Notes: a model not told the origin generated them from the letters alone. A DNA stretch of 64,000 bases from an uncultured Thermoanaerobaculia bacterium (GCA_951813015.1 CATOTG010000006.1:828501-892500), one strand, 5' to 3'; shown: positions 1-12,844, counted from the first letter of the stretch. Numbers and translations: made by a program.

Positions 1-90
1 GGCGGGAACCAGGCGCGCGCGGCGCGCTCTCTCGGCATGAGCCGGCAGGCGCTGTCGTACCTGGTGAGGAAGCTGAGGTACTCCCTCTGA
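1..90 (+). CDS. C-terminal end of a sigma-54-dependent (NtrC-type) activator, partial
   Basis: The first 29 codons, open at the left edge and ending in TGA at 88-90, read as a Fis-type helix-turn-helix: GNQARAARSLGMSRQAL followed by a recognition helix ending LVRKLRYSL. In NtrC-family response regulators this module is the extreme C-terminus and binds the upstream activating site, while the receiver and AAA+ domains precede it. Those domains lie outside the window, so the family is inferred from the last helix pair only. A stand-alone Fis protein is the alternative; the short tail after the recognition helix fits either. Confidence 0.6.
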   Translation, partial: GGNQARAARSLGMSRQALSYLVRKLRYSL

Positions 91-196
91 GAAGTCGATA
101 TGCGACTTGGTCTTGCGGCGCTTCTGCTAAGGTCCGGCGAACCCTTCCATGGAGGAACAGGGGAAGCGAAACCAGTGCGACGAGGGGAGTACAGAC

Positions 197-1147
197 GTGA
201 GTGCAGCGGCTGCTGGAAGACAGAAGATGTTGACATTGAGTGAGGTCGCCCGCCGGGCGGGCGTCTCCATGGCCACGGCGCAGCGGTACAAGAAGCTGCA
301 CCAGGACCTGATCCCGACCGAGGGCGAGGGACGCAGGCAGCGATACGGGATCCCTGCGGTCAAGATGTTCAGGGACTGGAAGAAGGAAGGCGTTTCGAAG
401 CGTGGAGCCACGGGTCCCAAGCGGAGCCCCGCGAAACCGGCGAAGGCTGCTGCCGGCGGGGCGCCGCTTCTGACGCTTTCGAGCATCAGCGGGCAGACGG
501 GCATTTCCTATCCGACCCTGCAGCGCTACGTGAAGCTGTTTGGCGACCGGATCCCGCACGAGGGCGAAGGGCGCAAGCGGCGCTACCATCCGGACTCGGT
601 CGCGGTGTTCCTCCAGCTTCGGGCGGAGAGCAAGCCGGGGCGCAAACCCAAGGCAGAGGCGGCAGAGGCGCCCAAGGCCCCGGCCAGGAAGAGGAAAGCC
701 CCGGCGAAGGCAGCTCCCAGGAGCGCCCCGGCCGCAGAACTCCTGACGCTCACTGCAATTGGCAAGCAGACGGGAATCTCCGGCCCGACGCTTCAGCGCT
801 ACATCAAGTTGCACCTGGACCGGATTCCACACGAGGGCGAGGGCCGCAAGCGTCGCTACCGGCCGGAAGCCGTGGAGGTGTTCAATGAGATCCGGTCGCA
901 GAGCAAGCGGGGCCGGAAGCCGAAGGCCGCCGAGCCCCCGAAGCCGAAGAAGGCGCCCGCTCCGCCGAGCAGGCGGAAGGCGCCGGCGCCCAAGGCCCCC
1001 GCGCCCAAGGCCCCCGCGCCGCGAACCGGTTCCCCCGGCGCTCTGAGCGGCATCGAGAGCCGTCTGGCCACTCTGGAGGCCCAGGTGAGTCAGGTGCTGA
1101 AGAAGCTCGAAGAACCGATCACGATCACGCTCCGGACCGACCGCTAG
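197..1147 (+). CDS. Triple MerR-like helix-turn-helix repeat protein with basic linkers
   Basis: Unknown DNA-binding protein of about 316 residues. It has three near-identical units of about 54 residues (roughly 12-65, 92-145 and 183-236). Each begins LTL, contains a TGIS..TLQRY-type helix-turn-helix and ends with a wing carrying EGEGRKRRY; units 2 and 3 are closest. This is the MerR/excisionase winged-helix pattern. Linkers are rich in Ala, Lys and Pro and contain two AT-hook-like GRKPK motifs (about 148-152 and 239-243). A histone-H1-like Pro-Lys-Ala stretch and a short coiled coil (about 284-306) follow. GTG at 197 is preferred because GAGGGGAG sits 7 bases upstream; an in-frame ATG at 149 would add 16 residues with no clear ribosome site. 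No effector domain is visible, so it may act as an architectural or repressor protein. Confidence 0.75.
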   Translation: MSAAAAGRQKMLTLSEVARRAGVSMATAQRYKKLHQDLIPTEGEGRRQRYGIPAVKMFRDWKKEGVSKRGATGPKRSPAKPAKAAAGGAPLLTLSSISGQTGISYPTLQRYVKLFGDRIPHEGEGRKRRYHPDSVAVFLQLRAESKPGRKPKAEAAEAPKAPARKRKAPAKAAPRSAPAAELLTLTAIGKQTGISGPTLQRYIKLHLDRIPHEGEGRKRRYRPEAVEVFNEIRSQSKRGRKPKAAEPPKPKKAPAPPSRRKAPAPKAPAPKAPAPRTGSPGALSGIESRLATLEAQVSQVLKKLEEPITITLRTDR

Positions 1148-1165
1148 CAGTCTGTGGGACTTGGG
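1142..1165 (+). repeat. Copy A of a 24-25 base motif overlapping a stop codon
   Basis: The segment reads CGCTAGCAGTCTGTGGGACT and then TTGGG, and includes the TAG of the preceding gene. A near-identical copy overlaps the ndk stop codon at 39244-39268. The core holds a small inverted repeat, AGTC and GACT. It could be the end of a mobile element, because an ISL3 remnant follows within 50 bases, or a dispersed intergenic repeat. Confidence 0.5.
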
Positions 1166-1207
1166 TGAAATGGTCCCGCAAGACTGGACAGGTGGCTAAG
1201 GTGTACT

Positions 1208-1380
1208 CCTCTCCTGACGGCGGATGTGCCGCGGGTGCGTTGCGCGGAGCACGGAGTGCACACGATCGGCGTGCCGTGGTCTGGCGCGTCGCGGCCCGGC
1301 GTCCGCGTGTCGCTGTCCTGGCGTGGACGAGACGTCGTTTCAGAGGCGTCACGAGTACGTGACGGTGGTGGCGGACATCG
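1208..1380 (+). pseudogene. ISL3-family transposase remnant
   Basis: Two conserved blocks of ISL3 transposases survive in different frames. At 1212-1270 the end of the N-terminal zinc-ribbon region reads DVPRVRCAEHGVHTIGVPW. At 1320-1380 the first catalytic-aspartate block reads GVDETSFQRRHEYVTVVADI. The helix-turn-helix region normally between them, and everything after the second block, is missing. The element is therefore internally deleted and truncated, and no terminal inverted repeats were found. It lies between the triple-HTH gene and the thiL 3' end. Confidence 0.6.
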
Positions 1381-1505
1381 TCTCGGCGGACTCGACCTCT
1401 ACCCCGATTCGCTCACATTCCACACGAAACCCTGAAGGCCCGCATATCTGGTTGCTACCGCGACCGCTCCTCGATCCTATGGGATCGACAAGAGCATCTT
1501 GCGTG

Positions 1506-1874
1506 ATGCCGCAGTACAGGGCGAAAATGGTTTTCGTGGATCCGAGTTCGTCTTCGGATGCGGACAGAGAAGAACATGCGAAGGTGATTGCGGGCTATGT
1601 TCCTCGAATGGCCTCTGAACTTGAGCGTCTCGCTTTCGAGGCAGAACGCCGCGGCGACCAGAGGATGCTATCTCGCCTCGCGTCGCTTGTGGAAGAGACC
1701 ATCAGGATTGACGTTCTCGGCGGAGCGAGGGTCGCTTCCCGCCCAAGCTGGTCGTCGCCTCCAGATGATCCCAGCCCCTGGGGTACAGGGGTTCGAGGGC
1801 TCCGCCTTCTCGCCGCAGGCTCATGCCGGCTTGGCCGGTCACGCGGCCGACAGGCCGGCATCCGGGGTGGGTGA
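1506..1874 (+). CDS. Small hypothetical ORF, doubtful
   Basis: A possible gene of 122 codons. The first 70 residues (MPQYRAKMVFVDPSSSSD, then a charged helical stretch around ELERLAFEAERRGDQRML) look protein-like. The remainder is the antisense of the thiL 3' end and has low-complexity Arg/Gly character. A weak promoter-like pair TTGCTA, 17 bases, TCCTAT lies at about 1453-1481. It may be a remnant truncated together with the adjacent ISL3 fragment. Overlap with the convergent thiL argues against the full length being real. Confidence 0.25.
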   Translation: MPQYRAKMVFVDPSSSSDADREEHAKVIAGYVPRMASELERLAFEAERRGDQRMLSRLASLVEETIRIDVLGGARVASRPSWSSPPDDPSPWGTGVRGLRLLAAGSCRLGRSRGRQAGIRGG

Positions 1875-2720
1875 AGCCCGCGTTGGGTGGCAGGGTGAAG
1901 AGGAGGACGTAGTCCTCGCCGCCGCCGAGGACGCAGGCGACGGGGTCGAGTTCCAGGTAGCCGGCCAGCCGGCGGGCGTCCGGGCGGAGGACGAGTTCCT
2001 GCTCGTGCAGGACGCAGCCGGCGCCGCTTGAGCGGCAGAGGCGCGCGGCGTCGACGGCCAGACCGTCCGAGATGTCGATTGCCGCTCCGGGAGGAGACCG
2101 CTTTCCCAGGGCCAGTCCAAGCTCGAGCTGAGGTCGAGGCTCGAGGTGCCGGCGCACGACCCGGCTCGCGGCTCGCGCGAGGTCGGATGGCAGATCGGCC
2201 GGCAACCGGGGTTTGCGCCCGGCAATCCGGGCGCCGCGCAGGACCAGCTCGAGTCCCAGCGCGGATTCGCCGACGGCGCCGCCGACCCAGAGGTCGTCGC
2301 CGGGGCGGGCGGCGCCGCGGGCGAGAGGAGAGCCGTCTGCCGGCACTTCCCCGATCACCGTCAGGCTGGCGTCCAGGCGCCCCGGCGCCCCGGGGCGGGC
2401 GGTATCGCCGCCGATCAGCTCGATTCCGTAGCGCCGGCTGCGGCGCACCAGGGCGGCCAGAAACCGTCGCGCCGTCCTGTCGTCGTCGACGCCCAGGGCC
2501 AGGAGGGCCCAGCGCGGTTCGGCGCCGGTCGCGGCGAGGTCGGAGAGGCTGACCGCGAGGAGCCGGCGCGCGGCCGCCGCGGGGTCGAGATCGATTGGAA
2601 AGTGGACATTCGCGCGCTGGGTGTCCACGCTGAGGGCGAACGTCCGACCGCCCCACTCGAGCAGGGCCGCGTCGTCGCCGATTCGGTCGCCGGAACCCGC
2701 GAGGTTCGCCAGCCAGGCGG

Positions 2721-2745
<25 letters not shown>
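1702..2745 (-). CDS. thiL: Thiamine-monophosphate kinase
   Basis: ThiL phosphorylates thiamine monophosphate to the cofactor thiamine diphosphate in the cytosol. The 347-residue product has the N-terminal ATP/Mg motif RIGDDAA (about 21-27), the SVDT and GGDTAR segments of the AIRS-like fold, an AIDISDGLA metal-binding motif near 222, and the GGGEDYVLLFT motif near 275. The last ~20 residues after GWDHLEA have no family match and are low-complexity. The start overlaps the end of lon by 25 bases, so the two are probably cotranscribed. No thi-box riboswitch is seen, consistent with expression from the lon promoter. Confidence 0.93.
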
Positions 2746-5117
<2,372 letters not shown>

Positions 5118-5282
5118 GTCGCCACGCTAGCAGTGTGCGCGGCAGAAACGGGTGCGCCGGCCTGCCGTCCGTGCGCCCGATGACGGGCGCGCGGACTGGT
5201 TCACGGGTCGCGCCAGGCGCGCCCCGGGTTCTGGCCGGCTTCCGAGACTTGCCGCGCGGCGAAGCGGCGGCCGCTGCTGCGC

Positions 5283-5747
<465 letters not shown>

Positions 5748-5885
5748 GGCCGGGTGCCGGCTGCCAGCGGGTGAACGCTACCACCCGGCACTGCGGCGGG
5801 CGCCGGCGCCGCACATCAAGCGGCCCCGAACCTGCCTCCCGGCTGAGGTCCGCTGGACCTCGCGCCGTTGTAACATGCGGCGCCC

Positions 5886-6926
5886 ATGAACCGCGCATAC
5901 GACGAGCTCAGCGAGCGCGACCGGGAGATCCTGCGCGAGGTAATCGCCACCTACCTCTCTTCCGGCGAGCCGGTTTCTTCGCGGCGAGTCGCGAAGGACC
6001 GGCAGATCCAGCTCTCCGCGGCCACGATCCGCAACGTGATGGCCGATCTGGAGGACATGGGATACCTCCGCCAACCGCACGTTTCGGCGGGGCGCCTGCC
6101 GACCGAGGCCGGTTTCCACCTCTTCATCGACGACCTGATGCTGGCGGAGAAGGTGAGCGACGACGATCGCCGGTTGATCGAGGATCGGCTGCAGACCGCC
6201 GGCGGCACGGGACAGGAACTCACGGAAGAGACCTCCAAGCTGCTCTCCGAGCTTTCGCACCACGTCGGCGTCGTGCTTACGCCGGCTCTCGGATCCGCGG
6301 TGTTGCGGGCGATCGACTTCGTGCCGCTCAGCGGCCGCAAGGTGCTCTGCGTGGTCGTTGCCGAGAGCGGGTTCGTGGAGAACAAGCTCGTGGTCACGGA
6401 CGAGTTGATTCCGCGCGAAGACCTGGTGCGCATTTCAAACTACCTGACCGAGAACTACGCCGGGCGGACCCTGTTGGAGATCCGCGAGGAACTGCTCCGC
6501 ATGATGAGCGACGAGCGGGCGCGCCTGGACGAGTTGCTGCACCGCGCCATCGAACTGGCCCGGGACGGCATGAACATGGGCCACGCGCCCTCGCTGGTCG
6601 CCTCGGGGACGCACAGCCTGTTCGAAGCGTTGCCGAACATCTCGCGCATCGAGGGCATGTTCCAGATGTTCGCGGAGCGTGCCCGCCTGGCGGGTCTGCT
6701 GAACCGTTGTCTCGACGCGGATGGCGTCCGCGTGGTGCTCGGTCAGGATTCGCGGCTGACGGAGGAACTCGGCTTCGGCCTCGTCGTGCGCGGCTACCGG
6801 GCCGGGAACGGCGTCAGCGGGTCGGTGGCCGTGGTCGGGCCGGCGCGCATGGAGTATCCGCGCATGGTGCCCCTGGTGAACTATCTGGGTGAGCGCCTCT
6901 CCGAGGCCCTGGCCGGCGGTGTCTAG
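5886..6926 (+). CDS. hrcA: Heat-inducible transcription repressor HrcA
   Basis: HrcA represses class I heat-shock genes by binding CIRCE operators. The 346-residue product has the N-terminal winged helix, with SAATIRNVMADLEDMGYL as recognition segment and the SAGRLPTEAGF hallmark after it, followed by the GAF-like dimerisation and inserted domains. It heads the hrcA-grpE-dnaJ unit. I could not find a CIRCE element (TTAGCACTC and its complement) in the 138 bases upstream, so autoregulation is not evident. dnaK is absent from the cluster. Confidence 0.95.
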   Translation: MNRAYDELSERDREILREVIATYLSSGEPVSSRRVAKDRQIQLSAATIRNVMADLEDMGYLRQPHVSAGRLPTEAGFHLFIDDLMLAEKVSDDDRRLIEDRLQTAGGTGQELTEETSKLLSELSHHVGVVLTPALGSAVLRAIDFVPLSGRKVLCVVVAESGFVENKLVVTDELIPREDLVRISNYLTENYAGRTLLEIREELLRMMSDERARLDELLHRAIELARDGMNMGHAPSLVASGTHSLFEALPNISRIEGMFQMFAERARLAGLLNRCLDADGVRVVLGQDSRLTEELGFGLVVRGYRAGNGVSGSVAVVGPARMEYPRMVPLVNYLGERLSEALAGGV

Positions 6927-6948
6927 CAGCCAATCGGGAGCGTGAAGG

Positions 6949-7599
6949 ATGACAGTGGAGCCGAAGGAGCGACCTGAAGGTCAGGTCGCCGGACAGGACA
7001 GCCCCGAGGCGGAAGTCCGTGCGCCGGCCGACGGCGAGCCGCTCGACGCGGCCGGGGAGGAGGGTGTCGCGACGCCCGACGCCCTTGAGCAGCTACGCGA
7101 CGAACTCACGGCGACCCGGGATCGGCTGCTGCGGGCACTGGCCGACTTGGACAACCAGCGCAAGAGGATGGACCGCGAGCGGCAACAGTTGCGCACGAGC
7201 TACCTCTCGGCGCCGCTGCGCGAGTTTCTGAACGTCGTCGACAATCTGGATCGGGCGCTTCAGGCCGAGGCCTCGGCGGACGACCTCCGCGCCGGCGTGG
7301 AGATGATCCGGCGGCAGATGACGGATCTCTTGCGCCGCTTCGACGTCGAACCGGTCAAGAGCCTGGACGCCGCCTTCGACCCGAACCTCCATGAGGCGGT
7401 CGCGCGAGAAGAGAGCACGGACGTCGACCAGCCCACCGTCGTGCAGGAACTCCGGAAGGGCTACACGATGCGGTCGACCCTGCTGCGAGCAGCGATGGTC
7501 CGGGTCGCGATGCCCTCGCCGGCCAGTGCGCCGCCGGACGGAGTCGAGACGCCGGACGGCGCCGGGGCCGAATCGGACGCCGCTGCCGGCGGCGGCTAG
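6949..7599 (+). CDS. grpE: Nucleotide exchange factor GrpE
   Basis: GrpE releases ADP from DnaK. The 216-residue protein has an acidic disordered N-terminus, a long helix (about 45-95, LRDELTATRDRLLRALADLDNQRKR in part), the conserved VVDNLDRAL segment and a C-terminal beta-wing around GYTMRSTLLRAAMVRV. A typical family member has GRLLRPA where this has STLLRAA. It starts 22 bases after hrcA and ends 6 bases before dnaJ. The Ala/Gly-rich C-terminal tail of about 30 residues is not conserved in the family. Confidence 0.95.
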   Translation: MTVEPKERPEGQVAGQDSPEAEVRAPADGEPLDAAGEEGVATPDALEQLRDELTATRDRLLRALADLDNQRKRMDRERQQLRTSYLSAPLREFLNVVDNLDRALQAEASADDLRAGVEMIRRQMTDLLRRFDVEPVKSLDAAFDPNLHEAVAREESTDVDQPTVVQELRKGYTMRSTLLRAAMVRVAMPSPASAPPDGVETPDGAGAESDAAAGGG

Positions 7600-8790
<1,191 letters not shown>

Positions 8791-8809
8791 CAGCCGTTCG
8801 AGGCGGCCT

Positions 8810-9490
8810 GTGATCCACCTGCTGGTCGACGGCGAGGAACTCGACCGCGACTCGGTCGAGGTCGAGGGCGCCGACTACCGGCACCTGTTTCGCGCCCGTC
8901 GCCTGAAAATCGGCGATCGGGTGCGTCTCGTCGACGGCCGGGGCGGGGCCCGCTGGTCGATTGTCGCCGGCGTCACCGCGGAACGGGCCCGGTTGGAGGT
9001 CGAGGGGCCGGCGCCGACCTTCGAGCCGGCCCGGCGGGTGGCGCTCTTCGTGTCCGTGGTGCGTCCCGAGCGTGCGGTGTGGTTGGTGGAGAAGGCGACC
9101 GAACTCGGCGTGAGGGAGTTGCAGTGGTTCGTCTCGGAGCGCACGAGCCGTGCGTTCACGGAACGTGCGGTGGCTCGGCAGGCGCGGGTCGCGAAGTCCG
9201 CGCTCGAACAGAGCGGGGGCGCCTGGTTGCCGCGGCTCGGCGCGCCGGTCGCCCTCGAGCAGGCGGGGATCTCTGCCGGAGCGGTCGTTCTGCATCCGGG
9301 CGCCGGGACCTCCCTGGCGGCGGTCTGCGGCATCCGAACCCTGGTGATCGGCCCCGAAGGCGGGTTCAGCGAGCGGGAGATTCAGTGGTTCGTCGACCGG
9401 GGGACCACGCTCGCGGACCTCGGCCCGCGTGTTCTGCGCGCGGAGACGGCCGCGGTCGCGGCGCTTGCCGTGGTCCTGGCCGGGTCGTGA
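8810..9490 (+). CDS. rsmE: 16S rRNA m3U1498 methyltransferase RsmE
   Basis: RsmE methylates N3 of U1498 in 16S rRNA. The protein is a SPOUT methyltransferase with an N-terminal PUA-like domain (HLLVDGEEL to about 70) and a C-terminal knot carrying the SAM-binding motif VIGPEGGFSERE (about 179-190) and the LGPRVLRAETA segment. I chose GTG at 8810, 20 bases after dnaJ, because family members begin at this HLLV segment. A longer frame from 8711 would overlap dnaJ and add Arg-rich sequence. The chaperone gene plus rsmE order is common in bacteria. Confidence 0.93.
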   Translation: MIHLLVDGEELDRDSVEVEGADYRHLFRARRLKIGDRVRLVDGRGGARWSIVAGVTAERARLEVEGPAPTFEPARRVALFVSVVRPERAVWLVEKATELGVRELQWFVSERTSRAFTERAVARQARVAKSALEQSGGAWLPRLGAPVALEQAGISAGAVVLHPGAGTSLAAVCGIRTLVIGPEGGFSEREIQWFVDRGTTLADLGPRVLRAETAAVAALAVVLAGS

Positions 9491-9524
9491 CGGCGCTAGT
9501 CTCCGAACCGCTGGAGGACCCACA

Positions 9525-10073
9525 GTGCGCGAGTCGAAATCGAAACGAAAGCGGAGTCCCAAGTCGGCCTACGACCGGGGACTGGACCTGCTCGCGCGGC
9601 GCATGCACTTCGCGGCCGAGATGCGGACGAAGCTCGCTCGCCGCGACTATCCGGAGGAGGAGGTCGATGGTGCGATCGAGCGCCTGGCTGCGGACGGCTA
9701 CCTGAACGAGCGCGAGGCCGCGCGGATGCTGGTCCGCTCGCTCAAGCGCCGCGGCTACGGCCGGCGGCGGCTCGAACTCGACCTGCGGCGACGCGGGGCG
9801 GAGGAGACGGCAGCGGCCGCCGCCCTCGAGCAGGTGGGCGACGAGGACGAACTGGAGCGGGCAGGGTCGGTGGCCGCGCGCTGGCGCCGGGCGCACCCGG
9901 GGCGGAACGTCCCCTCCCTGGCCCGGCATCTCGAGCGCCGCGGCTTCACTCCCCGTACTATTGGCGCCGTGCTGTTCGACTCGGCCGATGAGGCGGTCGA
10001 CCAAGGCGCTTCCCGCGGAAGCGGGGAAGCGGCAGGCAAGACGGCCGGAATGCGGGGACACAGCTCATGTTGA
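9525..10073 (+). CDS. recX: Regulatory protein RecX
   Basis: RecX inhibits RecA filament growth. The 182-residue product shows three-helix RecX repeats: a first with LDLLARRMHFAAEMRTKL, a second with AIERLAADGYLNEREAARMLVRS, and a third with HPGRNVPSLARHLERRGF. GTG at 9525 follows CTGGAGGAC, a reasonable ribosome site; an in-frame ATG at 9429 lies inside rsmE and is unlikely. The end overlaps alaS by 7 bases. recX next to alaS matches the enterobacterial recA-recX-alaS order, but recA is not here. Confidence 0.88.
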   Translation: MRESKSKRKRSPKSAYDRGLDLLARRMHFAAEMRTKLARRDYPEEEVDGAIERLAADGYLNEREAARMLVRSLKRRGYGRRRLELDLRRRGAEETAAAAALEQVGDEDELERAGSVAARWRRAHPGRNVPSLARHLERRGFTPRTIGAVLFDSADEAVDQGASRGSGEAAGKTAGMRGHSSC

Positions 10074-12844
10074 GTCGGGACATCAGGCGCAGCTTCATCG
10101 ACTTCTACGCCGGCCGCGGGCACGCGGAGGTGGCGAGCTCGCCGCTCGTCCCGAGGGACGACCCGACCCTGCTGTTTGTCAACGCCGGCATGGTCCAGTT
10201 CAAGAACTGCTTCCTCGGGGTGGAGAAGCCGGGCTCGCCGCGCGCGGTGACCTCCCAGAAGTGCCTGCGGGTGTCCGGCAAGCACAACGACCTGGAGAAC
10301 GTCGGTCCGAGTCCCAGGCACCACACGTTCTTCGAGATGCTCGGGAATTTCTCCTTCGGCGACTACTTCAAGGAAGAGGCGATCAGGTCCGCCTGGGAAC
10401 TGGTCACCGGGCCCTGGGGACTTGAGCCCGAGCACCTGTTCGCCACCGTTTTCGAGCAGGACGACGAGGCCGAGGACCTGTGGTTGCGGATCTCCGGCCT
10501 GCCGCCGGAGCGGGTCCTTCGCTGCGGCGAGAAGGACAACTTCTGGGCCATGGGCGACACCGGGCCCTGCGGTCCGTGCAGCGAGATCTTCGTCGACGCC
10601 TCGCCGCACCTGCCCGAGGTCGGCTGGGAGGAGGGCGAGGAATCGGGGCGCTATCTCGAGATCTGGAACCTGGTCTTCATGCAGTTCGAGCGCCACGAGG
10701 ATGGCCGGAGCGAGCCGCTCCCGAACCCGTCCATCGACACCGGCGCGGGCCTGGAGCGCGTGGCGGCGGTGCTTCAGGGCGTGGAGTCGAACTACGACAC
10801 GGACCTGTTCAAACCGGTGCTGCGGGCGGTCGCCGCCGAGGCCGGCCGCGAGTACGGCCGCGACCCGGATGCCGATGTTTCGCTGCGGGTGATCGCCGAC
10901 CACCTGCGCGCGGTCGGCTTCCTGCTCGCTGACGGCGTGTTGCCGAGCAACGAGGGCCGCGGCTACGTGCTGCGCCGGATCCTTCGCCGGGCGTCGCGGC
11001 ACGGCATGAAGCTGGGGTTCGAGGAACCGTTCATCGCCGCCTTGCTGCCCTCGCTGGAGGAGGCGTTCGCCGGCCACTACCCGGAACTCGAGGCGGCGCG
11101 CGAACCGTCGTCGGCGACGGTGACCGCCGAGGAGACCCGGTTCCTCGAGACGGTCGCGGTCGGCGCCGGCAAGGTCCAGCAGGCGATCGAGGAGGCACGG
11201 GCCGGAGGCCGGTCGGCGCTGGGCGGCGAGCAGGTCTTCCGGCTCTACGACACCTTCGGCCTGCCGCTCGAGACGGTGCGCGAGATCGCCGAGGAGGAGC
11301 AGTTCGGGATCGACGAGGCGGGCTTCGAGGCGGCGCTGGCGGAGCAGCGGGAGCGGTCGCGGACGGGACGCAAGCAGCTCGACGTGGGAAAGGCGCTCGA
11401 GTCGCAGTTGAGGCAGGCGACCGAGTCGCTGCGGCTGAAGGCCGAGGAGCCCGGGAAGGTGCTCAAGTCGCCGGCGAGCCAGGTCGACTCCAGCGAGTCG
11501 CCAACTGGACTGGCGCAGGCAAGCGGTTCGGACTCGACGGAGATCGAGAGTCGCTCGGAGAGCGGATTCGTGGGCTACGGCGATCTCGAGATCGAGGCAA
11601 GAGTTCTCGGCCTGATCAAGACCGGCGGAGAAGAGCCGCAAGGGGTGGAGAGGTTGACGGGCCCTGGCTTCGCAGTCTTCGATCGCACTTCCTTCTACGC
11701 CGAGGCCGGGGGACAGGTCGCAGATGTGGGCCAGGCGAGTTGGGATGGCGGCGAGGCCGGAGTTCTGGACACTCGAAAGCAGGGCTCCGTCAGCGTCCAC
11801 CAGATCGATGTAGCCCAAGGCGTGCTTGAAGTCGGCGCCGCCGTTCGGCTCCAGGTCGACCGCGAGCGCCGCGAATCCGCCCAGCGCCACCACACGGCGA
11901 CCCACCTCCTCCACGCCGCCCTCCGGCAGCATCTCGGCGCCGGCGTGCGCCAGGCAGGTTCCCTGGTCCACCCCGACCGGCTGCGCTTCGACTTCACTCA
12001 CGGCGCTCCGGTCACCGAAGAACAGCGGGAGGCGATCGAGGACACGGTGAACGAGTGGGTTCGGCGCGCCGTCCCGGTCGAGATCACGGAGCGCTCCTAC
12101 GCCGAGGCCGTGGCGGCCGGCGCGATGGCGCTGTTCGGCGAGAAGTACGGCGACCGCGTGCGCACGGTCGAGGTGCCGGGCTTCAGCCTCGAACTCTGCG
12201 GCGGCTGCCACGTCGGGAACACCGGCGAGGTCGGCCTCGTGTCACTGGTCGGCGAGCGGGGCGTGGCCGCCGGCGTGCGCCGGATCGAGGCGCTTGCGGG
12301 CGACCGCGCGGAGCGCCTGCACCGCGACCGGGCCCGTCTGCTGGCGACGCTCGAGTCGGAAATCGGCGCCTCCGGAGAGCAGGCCGCGGCCGAGATCCGG
12401 GCCCTCAAGGAGCGCCTGCGCGAGGTCGAGCGCGAACTGTCGAAGCTCCGTCTCGGGCTGCTGGCCGGCGACGGGAAGTCGGCCCGCGTCCCGTCGGCGG
12501 ACGGCGACGCCCGCAAGGTCGGGGGCGTCGACGTCGTCCTGCGCGAGGTGCCGGCCTCGAACGTCGGCGAACTGCGCAACCTGGCCGACGTCCTGCGGAG
12601 TCGACTTGGCTCCGGCGTGGTCGTCCTCGGCGCACTGGACGAAGGCAAGGTGAAGCTTGTCGCCTCGGTGACCAGGGATCTCCAGGACCGGGTCGACGCG
12701 TCGGCGGTGGCCCGCGCGATGGGTTCCGCGATTTCGGGCAGCGGCGGCGGCCGCAAGGACTTCGCCCAGGCCGGGGGCCGGGCGGAGAATCTGCTGCCGG
12801 CCTTCGCCGCCGCCGAACGGCACATCGAAGACAGCCTGAGCTGA
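10067..12844 (+). CDS. alaS: Alanyl-tRNA synthetase
   Basis: AlaS charges tRNA-Ala in the cytosol. The 925-residue protein has the class II catalytic core (FVNAGMVQFKNCFLG, GDTGPCGPCSEIF), the editing domain with HHTATHLLH (about 608-616) and the zinc-binding CGGCHVGNTG (about 710-720), and a C-terminal DHHA1 domain ending in GGRKDFAQAGG. Between QRERSRTG and the FVGYGDLEIE segment lie about 45 more residues than in the E. coli enzyme, a Ser/Glu-rich insertion (about 440-505) with less biased base composition. The start ATG overlaps recX. Confidence 0.96.
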   Translation: MLSRDIRRSFIDFYAGRGHAEVASSPLVPRDDPTLLFVNAGMVQFKNCFLGVEKPGSPRAVTSQKCLRVSGKHNDLENVGPSPRHHTFFEMLGNFSFGDYFKEEAIRSAWELVTGPWGLEPEHLFATVFEQDDEAEDLWLRISGLPPERVLRCGEKDNFWAMGDTGPCGPCSEIFVDASPHLPEVGWEEGEESGRYLEIWNLVFMQFERHEDGRSEPLPNPSIDTGAGLERVAAVLQGVESNYDTDLFKPVLRAVAAEAGREYGRDPDADVSLRVIADHLRAVGFLLADGVLPSNEGRGYVLRRILRRASRHGMKLGFEEPFIAALLPSLEEAFAGHYPELEAAREPSSATVTAEETRFLETVAVGAGKVQQAIEEARAGGRSALGGEQVFRLYDTFGLPLETVREIAEEEQFGIDEAGFEAALAEQRERSRTGRKQLDVGKALESQLRQATESLRLKAEEPGKVLKSPASQVDSSESPTGLAQASGSDSTEIESRSESGFVGYGDLEIEARVLGLIKTGGEEPQGVERLTGPGFAVFDRTSFYAEAGGQVADVGQASWDGGEAGVLDTRKQGSVSVHQIDVAQGVLEVGAAVRLQVDRERRESAQRHHTATHLLHAALRQHLGAGVRQAGSLVHPDRLRFDFTHGAPVTEEQREAIEDTVNEWVRRAVPVEITERSYAEAVAAGAMALFGEKYGDRVRTVEVPGFSLELCGGCHVGNTGEVGLVSLVGERGVAAGVRRIEALAGDRAERLHRDRARLLATLESEIGASGEQAAAEIRALKERLREVERELSKLRLGLLAGDGKSARVPSADGDARKVGGVDVVLREVPASNVGELRNLADVLRSRLGSGVVVLGALDEGKVKLVASVTRDLQDRVDASAVARAMGSAISGSGGGRKDFAQAGGRAENLLPAFAAAERHIEDSLS

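Noticed and set aside
9755..12211. Long minus-strand frame opposite recX and alaS
   Set aside because: Antisense shadow of alaS; composition is typical of reverse-frame reading and it has no ribosome site.
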